Shown piece after piece: positions 6,078 to 14,431 of a stretch of DNA of 26,427 nt. Under the pieces are notes generated by a model. The model saw only the letters and a list, made by a program, of their open reading frames with translations. It made no database searches and was not told where the DNA came from. Position numbers and translations under genes: made by a program. Every line of letters begins with the position of its first letter. Within the stretch, counting starts at the first letter, position 1. Source of the stretch: Hyphomicrobiales bacterium (GTDB lineage: Bacteria > Pseudomonadota > Alphaproteobacteria > Rhizobiales > Aestuariivirgaceae). Location: positions 1 to 26,427 of the forward strand of contig JALVFB010000226.1 of assembly GCA_027030295.1 (NCBI GenBank). The letters are read 5' to 3'.

Positions 6078-7208
6078 ATGAGCATGCTGATTTCACGCAG
6101 GGATCGCGGGCCGCTGGCGCGCTGGTGGTTCTCCATCGACTGGCAGGTGCTGGGCGCGGTGTTCCTGTTGATGCTGCTGGGGGTCATTTTCTCGCTGGCG
6201 GCCAGCCCGGCGGTGGCGGAGCGCATCGGGCTGGACAGCTTTCATTTCTTCAAGCGGCACGTGTTCTACCTGCTGCCGGCATCGGCCATTTTCCTCGGTG
6301 CGACCTTCCTTTCCGGGCACAGCGTGCGCCGCGCGGCGATGATCGCCTTCGGCCTCGGCATCGTGCTGATGCTGCTGGCGCTGGCCGTCGGGCCGCAGAT
6401 CAAGGGCGCGAAACGCTGGGTGAGCCTGGGGTTCATGTCGTTGCAGCCCTCGGAGTTCGTGAAACCGGCGTTCATCGTGATGTCTGCGTGGCTGCTGGCG
6501 CGGGCGCGGCTGCTGCGGGAGTGGCAATGGGCCGTTTATGCCTGGGGGCTGTATGGGTTGTTCGTGGGGCTGCTGGTGTCGCAGCCGGACATGGGCCAGA
6601 CCCTGCTCATCTCCGCGGTGTGGGGGGTGATGCTCTATCTGTTCGGCCTGCGCTGGCGGTTCATCCTGATGCTGGGCGGGCTGGGCGTGGCCGGGCTGGG
6701 CATGGCCTATCTGATGTTCGGCCACGTGCGGGCGCGCATCGACCGTTTTTTCCATCCGCCACAACTGCCGCCGGGGGCGCGTGATCAGATGGACTTCGCC
6801 ATGGAGGCGTTGCGCAACGGCGGGCTGCTGGGCGCGGGGCCGGGCGGCGGCTGGGCCAACAAATATCTGCCGGACGCGCACACGGACTTCCTGTTCGCCG
6901 CCATTGGCGAGGAATTCGGTTTCGTGGCGGTGATGGTGCTGCTGGCCATTGTCATGTTCGTGGCGTTGCGGCTGCTCTACCGGGCGCTGCACCTGGCCGA
7001 TCCGTTCCGGCGGCTGGCGGTGAGCGGTTTGGCGACGCTGTTCGGCCTGCAGGCGTTCATCAACATGGGGGTGAACGTGCAACTGCTGCCGGCCAAGGGC
7101 ATGACGCTGCCGTTCGTGTCCTACGGCGGGTCGTCGATGATGGCCATGGCGCTGGCCATGGGCATGGCGCTGGCGTTGTTGCGGCAGGGGACGTCGCAAT
7201 CGGCATGA
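6078..7208 (+). CDS. ftsW: Septal peptidoglycan polymerase, SEDS family
   Basis: Predicted 376 aa. ATG 6078 has GAGGG 7 nt upstream; frames further upstream run into the repeat. FtsW is a multi-spanning inner-membrane glycosyltransferase that polymerises lipid II at the septum together with FtsI. About ten hydrophobic segments are visible, starting at DWQVLGAVFLLMLLGVIFSLA. Family hallmarks are KGAKRWVSLGFMSLQPSEFVKPAFIV, SQPDMGQTLLI, ARIDRFFHPP, the large loop with GGLLGAGPGGGWANKYLPDAHTDFLFAAIGEEFG, NMGVNVQLLPAKGMTLPFVSYGGSSMMA, and a short C-terminus. Position between murD and murG identifies it as FtsW rather than RodA. The 80 nt to murG hold no obvious signal. Confidence 0.97.
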   Translation: MSMLISRRDRGPLARWWFSIDWQVLGAVFLLMLLGVIFSLAASPAVAERIGLDSFHFFKRHVFYLLPASAIFLGATFLSGHSVRRAAMIAFGLGIVLMLLALAVGPQIKGAKRWVSLGFMSLQPSEFVKPAFIVMSAWLLARARLLREWQWAVYAWGLYGLFVGLLVSQPDMGQTLLISAVWGVMLYLFGLRWRFILMLGGLGVAGLGMAYLMFGHVRARIDRFFHPPQLPPGARDQMDFAMEALRNGGLLGAGPGGGWANKYLPDAHTDFLFAAIGEEFGFVAVMVLLAIVMFVALRLLYRALHLADPFRRLAVSGLATLFGLQAFINMGVNVQLLPAKGMTLPFVSYGGSSMMAMALAMGMALALLRQGTSQSA

Positions 7209-7288
7209 CACGGCCGGCCGCGCTGGCGGGTGGGGCGGCAATGCGCTAAACAGCTTGCGGAACAGGATGGCCGGGATACGGAGCGAGC

Positions 7289-8488
7289 ATGAGCGGGCAG
7301 GGCGAACTTCCGGAAAGCGAACGCCGCGCGCCGTCCTCGGTGGTGGCGCTGGCGGCGGGCGGCACCGGCGGGCACCTGTTTCCGGCGCAGGCGCTGGCGG
7401 AAGTATTGGTGGCGCGCGGACACCGATGCGTGCTGTTCAGCGAGGAACGGGCGAAGAAATACGTTCAGGACATGCCCGGCGTGGAGCTGGTGGTGGCGCC
7501 GGCCTCCACCATCACGCCGCGTCAGCCATGGAAGGCGCCGGGACAGATCTGGCGCATCTGGCGGGGCATTCGCACGGCGCGGCGCGAGATGCGGGCGCGC
7601 GAGGTCGCCTGCGCGGTGGGCTTCGGCGGTTATCCGTCGCTGCCACCGCTGTTGGCGGCGCATTTCGAGAAGAAGCCCATCATGACCCACGACGCCGGGG
7701 TGGCCATCGGCCTCGCCAACAGGCTGCTGGCGCGCTTCGCCACGCGCATGTTCGTCTCCTTTCCGCGGGTGACGGGGCTGGCGCCGCGGTATCTGGAGAA
7801 AACGGTGCACACCGGCAATCCGGTGCGCTCGGCGGTGCGGGCGCTGGCCGGCGCGCCATATCAGCCGCCACAGAAGGCCGACGAACCGTTTCGCCTGCTG
7901 ATCGTCGGTGGCTCACAGGGAGCGCATTTCTTCGCCGAGGTGATGCCGGCGATGCTGAAGGAGTTGCCGCGGGCGTTGCTGAAACGGCTGCTGCTGACCA
8001 TGCAATGCCGCGAGGAGGACATGGCGGCGACGGATAAGGCGCTGGGGGCGCTGCCGCTGGCGGGGCTGACCCTGCAGCCGTTTTTCAGCGATCTGCCGCA
8101 GCGCATGGCGCGGGCGCATCTCGTCATTTGCCGGGCGGGGGCTTCCACCGTGGCGGAACTCATGGTGATCGGGCGGCCGGCCATCCTGATTCCCTATCCA
8201 TATCTCGCCGATGACGAGCAGGGACAGAACGCGGAAGCCTTCGCGCGCGCGGGCGCGGGCTGGGTGCTGCGCCAGGAACGGGCGACGCCGGAGCGGCTGG
8301 CGGCGCTGGTGACGGAGCTGGCCTACAAGCCGGAGATGCTGGAGGCGGCGCACGCGGCGGCGCTTGCGCAAGGCAGGCCGGATGCGGCAGAACGCATGGC
8401 GGACGTCGTGGAATCGGTCTTGCGGACGAAGTGTCCGGAGGGGCTTGTTCCGCCCCCTTCGGCTGCAAATCGGCACGGGCCTTCTTGA
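7289..8488 (+). CDS. murG: Lipid II synthase, UDP-GlcNAc transferase
   Basis: Predicted 399 aa, longer than the ~355 aa of E. coli. MurG moves GlcNAc from UDP-GlcNAc onto lipid I at the inner face of the membrane. Motifs: VALAAGGTGGHLFPAQALAEVL (GGTGGH at 24-29), AVGFGGYPSLPPL, the acceptor-side HDAGVAIGLANRLLARFA, HTGNPVR, LLIVGGSQGAHFF and CRAGASTVAELMVIGRPAILIPYPYLADDEQGQNA. ATG 7289 follows GGAGCGAG. The N-terminus carries about 15 extra polar residues. The last ~12 codons and the stop lie in a large palindrome (8455-8538), so the tail GLVPPPSAANRHGPS is probably not ancestral to MurG. The catalytic core is complete. Confidence 0.97.
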   Translation: MSGQGELPESERRAPSSVVALAAGGTGGHLFPAQALAEVLVARGHRCVLFSEERAKKYVQDMPGVELVVAPASTITPRQPWKAPGQIWRIWRGIRTARREMRAREVACAVGFGGYPSLPPLLAAHFEKKPIMTHDAGVAIGLANRLLARFATRMFVSFPRVTGLAPRYLEKTVHTGNPVRSAVRALAGAPYQPPQKADEPFRLLIVGGSQGAHFFAEVMPAMLKELPRALLKRLLLTMQCREEDMAATDKALGALPLAGLTLQPFFSDLPQRMARAHLVICRAGASTVAELMVIGRPAILIPYPYLADDEQGQNAEAFARAGAGWVLRQERATPERLAALVTELAYKPEMLEAAHAAALAQGRPDAAERMADVVESVLRTKCPEGLVPPPSAANRHGPS

Positions 8489-8538
8489 AATAGCGCTGCT
8501 ATTCCTGCGAAGGCCCGCACCGATTTTCGCCTGAAGGG
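8455..8538. repeat. Long palindrome covering the 3' end of murG
   Basis: Arm 8455-8484 pairs with arm 8509-8538; at least 23 of 30 positions match without gaps. Both ends are CCCTTC/GAAGGG, and GGGCCTTC/GAAGGCCC closes the inner part. Inside, AATAGC (8489-8494) and GCTATT (8498-8503) make a second stem, so the whole 84 nt could fold as one rod. The murG TGA (8486-8488) is near the tip. It shares no sequence with repeat families A and B, and I see no second copy in the window. Confidence 0.8.
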
Positions 8539-8668
8539 TGCGAAAAATCCCTCTCCGTCCACTTCGCCCACAAGACCGGAGGGTGAGGCAGACTGGCCTC
8601 GGTGTGATGGTTTGAGACGAAAACGAGGCGCCGCCGGAAGGTGCGTGACACGGGGAGTTTCTCGGAAA

Positions 8669-10138
8669 ATGGCGGAACGGATGATGAAAATGCCGCGCGA
8701 CGTCGGCCTGTTTCATTTCGTCGGCATCGGCGGCATCGGCATGAGCGGCATCGCCGAGGCGCTCGATGAACTGGGCTATCGCGTGCAGGGCTCCGACATA
8801 AAGGACAGCGCCAATGTGGAGCGGCTGCGGGCGCGGGGTATTCCCGTGATGATCGGGCATGCGCCCGAGAACCTGAAGGACGCGGATATCCTCGTCGTGT
8901 CCTCCGCCATCAAGCCGGACAATCCGGAGCTGATGGAGGCGCGGCGGCGGCATTTGCCGGTGGTGAAGCGGGCGGAGATGCTGGTGGAGCTGATGCGCTT
9001 TCGCAATGGCGTGGCGGTGGCGGGCACGCATGGCAAGACGACCACCACCTCGCTGGTCGGGCAACTGTTGCAGGCCGGCGGGCTGGATCCGACCATCATC
9101 AACGGCGGCATCATCCAGTCGCTGAAGACCAACGTGCGGCTGGGCGCGGGGCCGTGGATGGTGGTGGAGGCCGACGAATCGGACGGCACCTTCCTGCGGC
9201 TGCCGGCGGACGTGGCGGTGATCACCAACATCGACCCGGAACACCTGGACTTCTACGGCACCTTCGACAAGCTGCGCGCCGCGTTTCGCCGCTTCGTGGA
9301 GAACATCCCCTTCTACGGCTTCGCCGTGGCCTGTTCCGACCATGCGGAGGTGCGTTCGCTGATCGCCGACGTGCGCGACCGCCGCATTCTCTCCTATGGC
9401 TTCAATCCGCAGGCGGACGCGCGGGTGCACGATCTCGTGGTGGATGGCGGGCGCTCGCGTTTTTCCGTCACCTTCTCCGACCGGCGCAAGGGCGAGGTGG
9501 TGGAATTCCCCGACCTGGAGCTGCCCATGCCAGGGGCGCACAACGTGCTGAACGCCACCGCGGCGCTGGTGGTGGCGCACGAGCTGGGGGTGTCGGCGGA
9601 GGCCATCCGCGAGGGCCTGCACTCCTTCGAGGGCGTGGGACGGCGCTTCACCCACACCGGCACATGGCGCGGGGTGAACTTCTATGACGATTATGGCCAC
9701 CATCCGGTGGAGATCGCCAACGTGCTGAAGGCGGCGCGGCAGGTGGCGGGCAAGGGGCGGCTGATCGCGGTGATGCAGCCACACCGCTACACCCGGCTCG
9801 ATTCGTTGTTCGAGGATTTCGCCTCATGCTTCACCGAGGCCGACAGCGTTATCGTGGCGCCGGTCTATGCCGCGGGCGAGACGCCCATTCCGGGGCGCGA
9901 CCACGTGGCGCTGGCCGAGGCCATGCTGGCGCGCGGGCAGCGCGACGTGCACGTGGCCAATCCGGAGGCTGATGCGGCGCGCGACATGGCGGCCGAGATC
10001 GCGCCCATCGTGCGGTCGCTGGCGGCGCCGGGGGACGTGGTGGTGTTTCTGGGCGCGGGCGACATCACCGGCTGGGCGAAGGCCATGCCGGCGCTGCTGA
10101 CGCGCATGGACGCGGGGGAGGCGGCGGATGCGGATTGA
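8669..10138 (+). CDS. murC: UDP-N-acetylmuramate--L-alanine ligase
   Basis: Predicted 489 aa, close to the 491 of E. coli. MurC attaches L-alanine to UDP-MurNAc with ATP, the first amino-acid step of the stem peptide. Motifs: [16 protein letters not shown] (GIGGIGMSG at 19-27), [15 protein letters not shown] (119-128 for the ATP loop), [67 protein letters not shown] and [12 protein letters not shown] chose ATG 8669, with GGAG at 8654-8657, over an in-frame start at 8612; ATG 8681 is another possible start. It overlaps murB by 11 nt, so the two are probably translationally coupled. Confidence 0.97.
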   Translation: MAERMMKMPRDVGLFHFVGIGGIGMSGIAEALDELGYRVQGSDIKDSANVERLRARGIPVMIGHAPENLKDADILVVSSAIKPDNPELMEARRRHLPVVKRAEMLVELMRFRNGVAVAGTHGKTTTTSLVGQLLQAGGLDPTIINGGIIQSLKTNVRLGAGPWMVVEADESDGTFLRLPADVAVITNIDPEHLDFYGTFDKLRAAFRRFVENIPFYGFAVACSDHAEVRSLIADVRDRRILSYGFNPQADARVHDLVVDGGRSRFSVTFSDRRKGEVVEFPDLELPMPGAHNVLNATAALVVAHELGVSAEAIREGLHSFEGVGRRFTHTGTWRGVNFYDDYGHHPVEIANVLKAARQVAGKGRLIAVMQPHRYTRLDSLFEDFASCFTEADSVIVAPVYAAGETPIPGRDHVALAEAMLARGQRDVHVANPEADAARDMAAEIAPIVRSLAAPGDVVVFLGAGDITGWAKAMPALLTRMDAGEAADAD

Positions 10139-11066
10139 CGGCGAGGCATTGCTGAGGCGCCTGCCGCCGGCGCGCGGCAGGCTGACGCCCAACCGGCCGC
10201 TGGCGGAGCTGACGTGGTTTCGCGTCGGCGGACCGGCGGAGGTGCTGTTCAGCCCTGCGGACGAGGACGACCTGGCGCAATTCCTGTCGCAACTGGATGC
10301 GGACATTCCCGTCACCGTCATCGGCGTCGGCTCCAACCTGCTGGTGCGCGATGGCGGCGTGCCCGGCGTGGTCATCCGCCTGGGGCGCGGGTTCAACCAA
10401 GTGGCGCTTCAGGGCGCGCCGGAGGATTGCCTGATCCGCGCCGGCGCCGCGGCGCTGGACGTGAAGGTGGCGAAATTCGCGCTGGAGCACGGTATCGAAG
10501 GATTAACCTTTCTGAGAGGTATCCCGGGCACAATGGGCGGCGCGCTCAGGATGAACGCCGGGGCGCATGGCGGCGAGCTGAAGGACGTGCTCGTTTCCGC
10601 CCGCGCCATCGACCGCAAGGGCCGGGTGCACGAGGTGGCGGCGGAGGAGCTGGGCATGGCCTATCGCCATTCCTCGGCGCCGGAGGACTGGATTTTCACC
10701 TCCGCGCTGCTGCGCGGGCGGCCGGGCGAAAGGGAGGAGATCGCCCGGCACATGGCGGAAATCCAGGCCATGCGCGAACAGGCGCAGCCCATCCGCTCGC
10801 GCACCGGCGGCTCCACCTTCCGCAACCCGGAAGGGGGCAAGGCGTGGGAGCTGATCGATGCGGCCGGCCTGCGCGGGGTGCGCGTGGGCGGCGCGCGGGT
10901 GAGCGAAAAGCACTGCAACTTCCTCGTCAACGAGGAAGGGGCGAGCGCGGCGGAGATCGAGGCGCTGGGAGAGCTGATCCGCGCGCTGGTGAAGGAGACG
11001 AGCGGCGTGGAGCTGCATTGGGAGATCCGCCGCATCGGCATTCCGGCGGCGGAGCGCAGGGACTGA
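10128..11066 (+). CDS. murB: UDP-N-acetylenolpyruvoylglucosamine reductase
   Basis: Predicted 312 aa. MurB is a cytosolic FAD enzyme that reduces enolpyruvyl-UDP-GlcNAc with NADPH to give UDP-MurNAc. FAD-binding motifs are [26 protein letters not shown] and [30 protein letters not shown]. The proton-donor serine is in [12 protein letters not shown] (Ser229), the serine form of the enzyme, and EIRRIG supplies the C-terminal glutamate region. ATG 10128 lies inside murC with GGGGGAG at 10114-10120. Around 10500-10520 the codons TTA and AGA occur side by side in a GGATTAACCTTT stretch, which is unlike the rest of the gene. Confidence 0.97.
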   Translation: MRIDGEALLRRLPPARGRLTPNRPLAELTWFRVGGPAEVLFSPADEDDLAQFLSQLDADIPVTVIGVGSNLLVRDGGVPGVVIRLGRGFNQVALQGAPEDCLIRAGAAALDVKVAKFALEHGIEGLTFLRGIPGTMGGALRMNAGAHGGELKDVLVSARAIDRKGRVHEVAAEELGMAYRHSSAPEDWIFTSALLRGRPGEREEIARHMAEIQAMREQAQPIRSRTGGSTFRNPEGGKAWELIDAAGLRGVRVGGARVSEKHCNFLVNEEGASAAEIEALGELIRALVKETSGVELHWEIRRIGIPAAERRD

Positions 11067-11090
11067 AAAAGCCGTCGCAGGGGAAACGGC

Positions 11091-12065
11091 ATGCTGGAAG
11101 ACGAACAGGCGGAAGGCGGCTGGCGGCCGCGGCGCATCCCTTCGGAAACGCACGTGGTGGTGCTGATGGGCGGCTGGTCGGCGGAGCGCGAGGTGTCGCT
11201 CTCTTCCGGGCGGGCGGTGGCGCAAGCCTTGCGCAACCGTGGCTACAGGGTGACGGAGGTGGACGCGCGCCCGGAGGTGGTGTGCAATCTGGGGGAGCTG
11301 AAGCCGGACGTGATCTTCAACGCCCTGCACGGCACCTGGGGCGAGGACGGCAAGGCGCAGGGCGTGCTGGAAACGCTGGGCATTCCCTACACCCATTCCG
11401 GCGTGCTGGCCTCGGCGCTGGCCATGGACAAGCACCGCAGCAAGATGATCTTCGAGAAGGCGGGCATTCCGGTGGCGCGGCACCTGCTGGTGACGCCGGA
11501 GGAGCTGCGCCGGGGGCACCCGATGCCGCCGCCCTATGTGGTGAAGCCGCTGGCGGAAGGGTCTTCCGTCGGCGTGGTGGTGGTGAAGGAAGAAGATGAC
11601 GGAGTGCCGCCGAAGGTGTTGCGCGACATGCCGCTGCACGAGGGCAGGGTGATGGTGGAGCGGTTCGTGCCGGGGCGCGAACTGACCTGCGCGGTGATGG
11701 GCGACGTGGCGCTGGGGGTGCTGGAGATCGTGCCGCTGAAAGGGCAGTTCTACGATTACGAATCCAAGTATGCGGAAGGCGGCTCGGAGCATATCTGTCC
11801 GGCGGAGATACCGGAGAATGTCTATCGGCGCATTCAGCAATACGCGGTGAGGGCGCACAAGGCGCTGGGATGTCGCGGGCTGAGCCGGGCCGACTTTCGT
11901 TTCAACGACATCGGCAAGGACGATGGCGAGGTGGTCATCCTGGAGGTGAACACCCAGCCCGGAATGACCCCCACCTCGCTGGCGCCGGACATCGCCAGAC
12001 AGGCGGGGCATTCGTTCGAGGATCTGGTCAGCTGGCTGGTGGACGATGCTTCCGTGAACCGGTGA
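11091..12065 (+). CDS. ddl: D-alanine--D-alanine ligase
   Basis: Predicted 324 aa. Ddl joins two D-alanines with ATP to provide the dipeptide that MurF adds to the precursor. ATP-grasp features are visible in order: VVVLMGGWSAEREVSLSSG (residues 22-40), FNALHGTWGEDGKAQGVLETLGIPYTHSGVLASALAMDK, PYVVKPLAEGSSVGVVVV, MVERFVPGRELTCAVMGD, FYDYESKYAEGGSEHICPAEI, SRADFRF and VVILEVNTQPGMTPTSLAPDIA with the metal ligands E and N. It lies 24 nt after murB; ftsQ starts 8 nt after its stop. The N-terminus (MLEDEQAEGGWRPRRIPSE) is a little longer than usual but has a fair site, GCAGGGGAAAC, ahead of the ATG. Confidence 0.97.
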   Translation: MLEDEQAEGGWRPRRIPSETHVVVLMGGWSAEREVSLSSGRAVAQALRNRGYRVTEVDARPEVVCNLGELKPDVIFNALHGTWGEDGKAQGVLETLGIPYTHSGVLASALAMDKHRSKMIFEKAGIPVARHLLVTPEELRRGHPMPPPYVVKPLAEGSSVGVVVVKEEDDGVPPKVLRDMPLHEGRVMVERFVPGRELTCAVMGDVALGVLEIVPLKGQFYDYESKYAEGGSEHICPAEIPENVYRRIQQYAVRAHKALGCRGLSRADFRFNDIGKDDGEVVILEVNTQPGMTPTSLAPDIARQAGHSFEDLVSWLVDDASVNR

Positions 12066-12073
12066 ATGGGATC

Positions 12074-12901
12074 ATGCAACAGGCGAGCAATGAAAGGTTT
12101 CCGGTCGGGAGCGCCGGCTATCTGCAACCCCGGCAAAGGCGTGGGGGCATGGTCTTGCGGGTGGCGGCGCGCGCCGGCGGCGTGCTGGTGCTGGGTCTGG
12201 CGCTGGTGCTGGGGCTGAAGGACGGTGGCTACCTGGACGGCCTGCTGCGCGAGGCGGGGACGCGCTCGGCGGCCATTTTCGGCCTGGCCGCGGACAGGGT
12301 GGAGGTGCGCGGGCTGGTGCGCCATTCGCGGCGGGCGGTGCTGGCGGCGCTGGGCGTGCGGCCCGGGGGCGCGCTGTTCGGCTTCAGCCCGGCGCGGGCG
12401 AAACAGTTGCTGGAAAACCTGGACTGGGTGAAGCGCGCGCAGGTGCAGCGGCGCTATCCGAATGGCCTGGCCATCACCATCGAGGAGCGCGAGCCCATCG
12501 CGCGCTGGCAAATCGGTGGACAAACGGTGCTGGTGGATGCCGAAGGGGTGGCCATTTCCTCGCTGGACGTGCGGCGGTTCGCACACCTGCCGCTGGTGCG
12601 CGGCGAAGGAGCAAACGCGCAGGCTGCAACACTCATTAACCACATTTTAGCCAAACCCTTTCTACTGTCGCGTTTGACGCAGGCGGAGCTTGTCGGCAAT
12701 CGACGCTGGAATCTGCATTTGCGCTCCGGCCTGGTGGTGCTGCTGCCGGAAGGCGAGGTGGGGAAGGCGCTGGAGCGCCTGTCGGAATTGCAGCGGCGCC
12801 ACCAATTGCTGGACCGGGCCATCGCGCGCCTGGATTTGCGGCAGCCGGAGCGTCTGGCGCTGAAGAGGCCGCCGGAAACGCCTGCGCGAGGGCTGGAATG
12901 A
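12074..12901 (+). CDS. ftsQ: Cell division protein FtsQ
   Basis: Predicted 275 aa from ATG 12074, the first start after ddl. FtsQ is a bitopic inner-membrane protein that links early and late divisome proteins through FtsB and FtsL. It has a polar basic N-terminus, one membrane helix at about residues 27-48 (VLRVAARAGGVLVLGLALVLGL), a POTRA-type domain (VEVRGLVRHSRRAVLAALGV through WVKRAQVQRRYPNGLAITIEEREPIARWQ), and a beta domain ending in VVLLPEGEVGKALERLSELQRRHQLLDRAIARLDLRQPERLALK. Codons at 12631-12668 are markedly A/T-rich (TTA, CTA, AAA) and include a CtrA-like sequence; see the separate entry. Confidence 0.94.
   Translation: MQQASNERFPVGSAGYLQPRQRRGGMVLRVAARAGGVLVLGLALVLGLKDGGYLDGLLREAGTRSAAIFGLAADRVEVRGLVRHSRRAVLAALGVRPGGALFGFSPARAKQLLENLDWVKRAQVQRRYPNGLAITIEEREPIARWQIGGQTVLVDAEGVAISSLDVRRFAHLPLVRGEGANAQAATLINHILAKPFLLSRLTQAELVGNRRWNLHLRSGLVVLLPEGEVGKALERLSELQRRHQLLDRAIARLDLRQPERLALKRPPETPARGLE
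12636..12650 (+). promoter_or_regulatory. CtrA-like half-consensus site inside ftsQ
   Basis: TTAA-N7-TTAG at 12636-12650 differs by one base from TTAA-N7-TTAA. It sits in the only A/T-rich stretch of ftsQ, about 300 nt upstream of ftsA, with TACTGT (12663-12668) as a possible -10. Binding is inferred from the pattern and from the known CtrA control of late division genes in Caulobacter. Confidence 0.35.
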
Positions 12902-12952
12902 AACGGGGGCCGGCGGCTGCGCCGGACCGGCGAGCAAGCGGGTTTGGCTATC

Positions 12953-14260
12953 ATGAGTGCAATCGTTCCACTGTTTCCGCAGCGGCCGGATAATGGCGGC
13001 AGGCCCGCGCAGGCGGACATCGTGGCGGCGCTGGACATCGGCAGCACGCAAATCGCCTGTCTCATCGGCGAAGTGCGGCGCCGGCGCGGGCAGCCGCAGG
13101 CGGCGCTGGATATCATCAGCCATGGCGTCTATGCCACGCGCGGGGTGAAGGCCGGCGTCATCGTCGATCCGGCCGCCGCCGAGCACTGCATCCGGCTGGC
13201 GGTGGACAAGGCCGAACGCACCTCGGGCGTGAAAGTCGAGGAAGTGTGGGTGAACCTCTCCGGCGGCGCGCCGCACACCCAGACGCTGGAGGCCACGCTG
13301 GACGTCCATGGCGAGGCGGTGAAGCGCGAGCATCTGGCGGCGCTTTCCGGCAAGGCGCTGAGCGGCTTCAATTCCGGATCGCGGCTGGTGGTGCAGGTGG
13401 CTCCGGCCGGCTTTTCGCTGGATGGCGGGCCGTGGATCGCCGATCCGGAAGGGCTGGTGGCGGACCGCATCACGGGGCGGGTGAACGTGGTGACCATGGC
13501 GCGCGGTCCCTTGCGCAACCTGGAGCAGACGCTGGAGGCGGCGCAGCTGAAGGTGTGCGGCCTGATGGTGGCGCCGCTGGCGGCGGCGGAAGCGGTGCTG
13601 GCGGAAGACGAACGCGAGCTGGGCGTGACGGTGGTGGACATCGGCGCGGCGCAGACGAGCTGGGCGGCCTTCCGCGAAGGCATGCTGCTGGAAGCGGGGG
13701 TGATTCCGCTGGGCGGGCATCACGTGACGCAGGACATCGCGGCGGGCCTTTCCACCCCCATCGCCGAGGCGGAGCGGCTGAAGACGCTGCAGGGCAGCGT
13801 GTTGCCGGCCAGCATGGCGGCGGACGAAATCCTGAGCATTCCGGTGCTGGGCGAGCAGGGGCCGGGCGGCTGGCAACAGGTGGCGCGCTCCACCCTGCAG
13901 GCCATCATCCGCCCGCGCATGGAAGAAATCTTCGAGCTGCTGCAACAGGCCATCGCGCATCTGCCGGCGGCGGCGCGGCAGCGGGTGGTGCTCACCGGCG
14001 GCGGGGCGCAACTCACTGGCCTGGTGGACATGGTAGAGGAGCAGCTGGGCGCGCGGGTGCGCATCGGCGCGGTGCGCACGGTTTCCGGACTGCCGCCGGT
14101 GCTTTCCGGGCCGGCGCACGCGGTGGTTTCGGGTTTGCTGATGTCGGCGCTGAGGCCAGACGCGCAAGGATTCACTTTCGTGCACGAGGCCGGGCGCATG
14201 CTGGAAGCATCCGGCGGCTATCTGGGCCGGATGAAGAAATGGTTCCGCGAAAGTTTTTGA
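12953..14260 (+). CDS. ftsA: Cell division protein FtsA
   Basis: Predicted 435 aa from ATG 12953. FtsA is an actin-fold ATPase that anchors FtsZ filaments to the membrane and recruits later division proteins. Motifs: VAALDIGSTQIACLIGEV (phosphate 1 loop, residues 24-41), VEEVWVNLSGG in the 1C domain region, VTVVDIGAAQTSWAAF (phosphate 2), RPRMEEIFELL, and VVLTGGGAQLTGLVDMVEEQLGARVRIG (adenosine region). The last 14 residues, GYLGRMKKWFRESF, are the amphipathic membrane-targeting helix. The phosphate 2 loop has GAAQT where many FtsA proteins have GGGTT. A terminator hairpin follows 24 nt after the stop. Confidence 0.96.
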   Translation: MSAIVPLFPQRPDNGGRPAQADIVAALDIGSTQIACLIGEVRRRRGQPQAALDIISHGVYATRGVKAGVIVDPAAAEHCIRLAVDKAERTSGVKVEEVWVNLSGGAPHTQTLEATLDVHGEAVKREHLAALSGKALSGFNSGSRLVVQVAPAGFSLDGGPWIADPEGLVADRITGRVNVVTMARGPLRNLEQTLEAAQLKVCGLMVAPLAAAEAVLAEDERELGVTVVDIGAAQTSWAAFREGMLLEAGVIPLGGHHVTQDIAAGLSTPIAEAERLKTLQGSVLPASMAADEILSIPVLGEQGPGGWQQVARSTLQAIIRPRMEEIFELLQQAIAHLPAAARQRVVLTGGGAQLTGLVDMVEEQLGARVRIGAVRTVSGLPPVLSGPAHAVVSGLLMSALRPDAQGFTFVHEAGRMLEASGGYLGRMKKWFRESF

Positions 14261-14283
14261 AGAAAGCGCTTCCGAAACGCGGG

Positions 14284-14309
14284 CGGACGCTGGTTCCGTC
14301 CGTTTTTTT
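14284..14309 (+). terminator. Intrinsic terminator after ftsA
   Basis: CGGACG (14284-14289), loop CTGGTTC and CGTCCG (14297-14302) are followed by seven T (14303-14309). G-U pairs can extend the stem. It separates the mur-fts transcript from ftsZ, which has its own regulatory region. Confidence 0.75.
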
Positions 14310-14343
14310 CCGGGCCGCCGAGTGGGCCAGGGAGGGAAAATTT

Positions 14344-14359
14344 TTAAAGCGCCATTAAC
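14344..14359 (+). promoter_or_regulatory. CtrA-binding site in the ftsZ leader
   Basis: TTAA-AGCGCCA-TTAAC is an exact match to the alphaproteobacterial consensus TTAA-N7-TTAAC, centred about 80 nt upstream of the ftsZ ATG. CtrA represses ftsZ in Caulobacter; the same arrangement suggests cell-cycle control here. The site is seen in sequence, its use is inferred. Confidence 0.6.
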
Positions 14360-14431
14360 CTTTTGTTATCCAAGTCGCAAGCATCATTCTTCTCAGCACG
14401 AAGCGGGAAATATCATTTCGGAAGGGGTGCC

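Noticed and set aside
8612..8668. Longer murC N-terminus from 8612
   Set aside because: The added residues are Arg-rich and unlike MurC, and ATG 8669 gives the normal length with an upstream GGAG.
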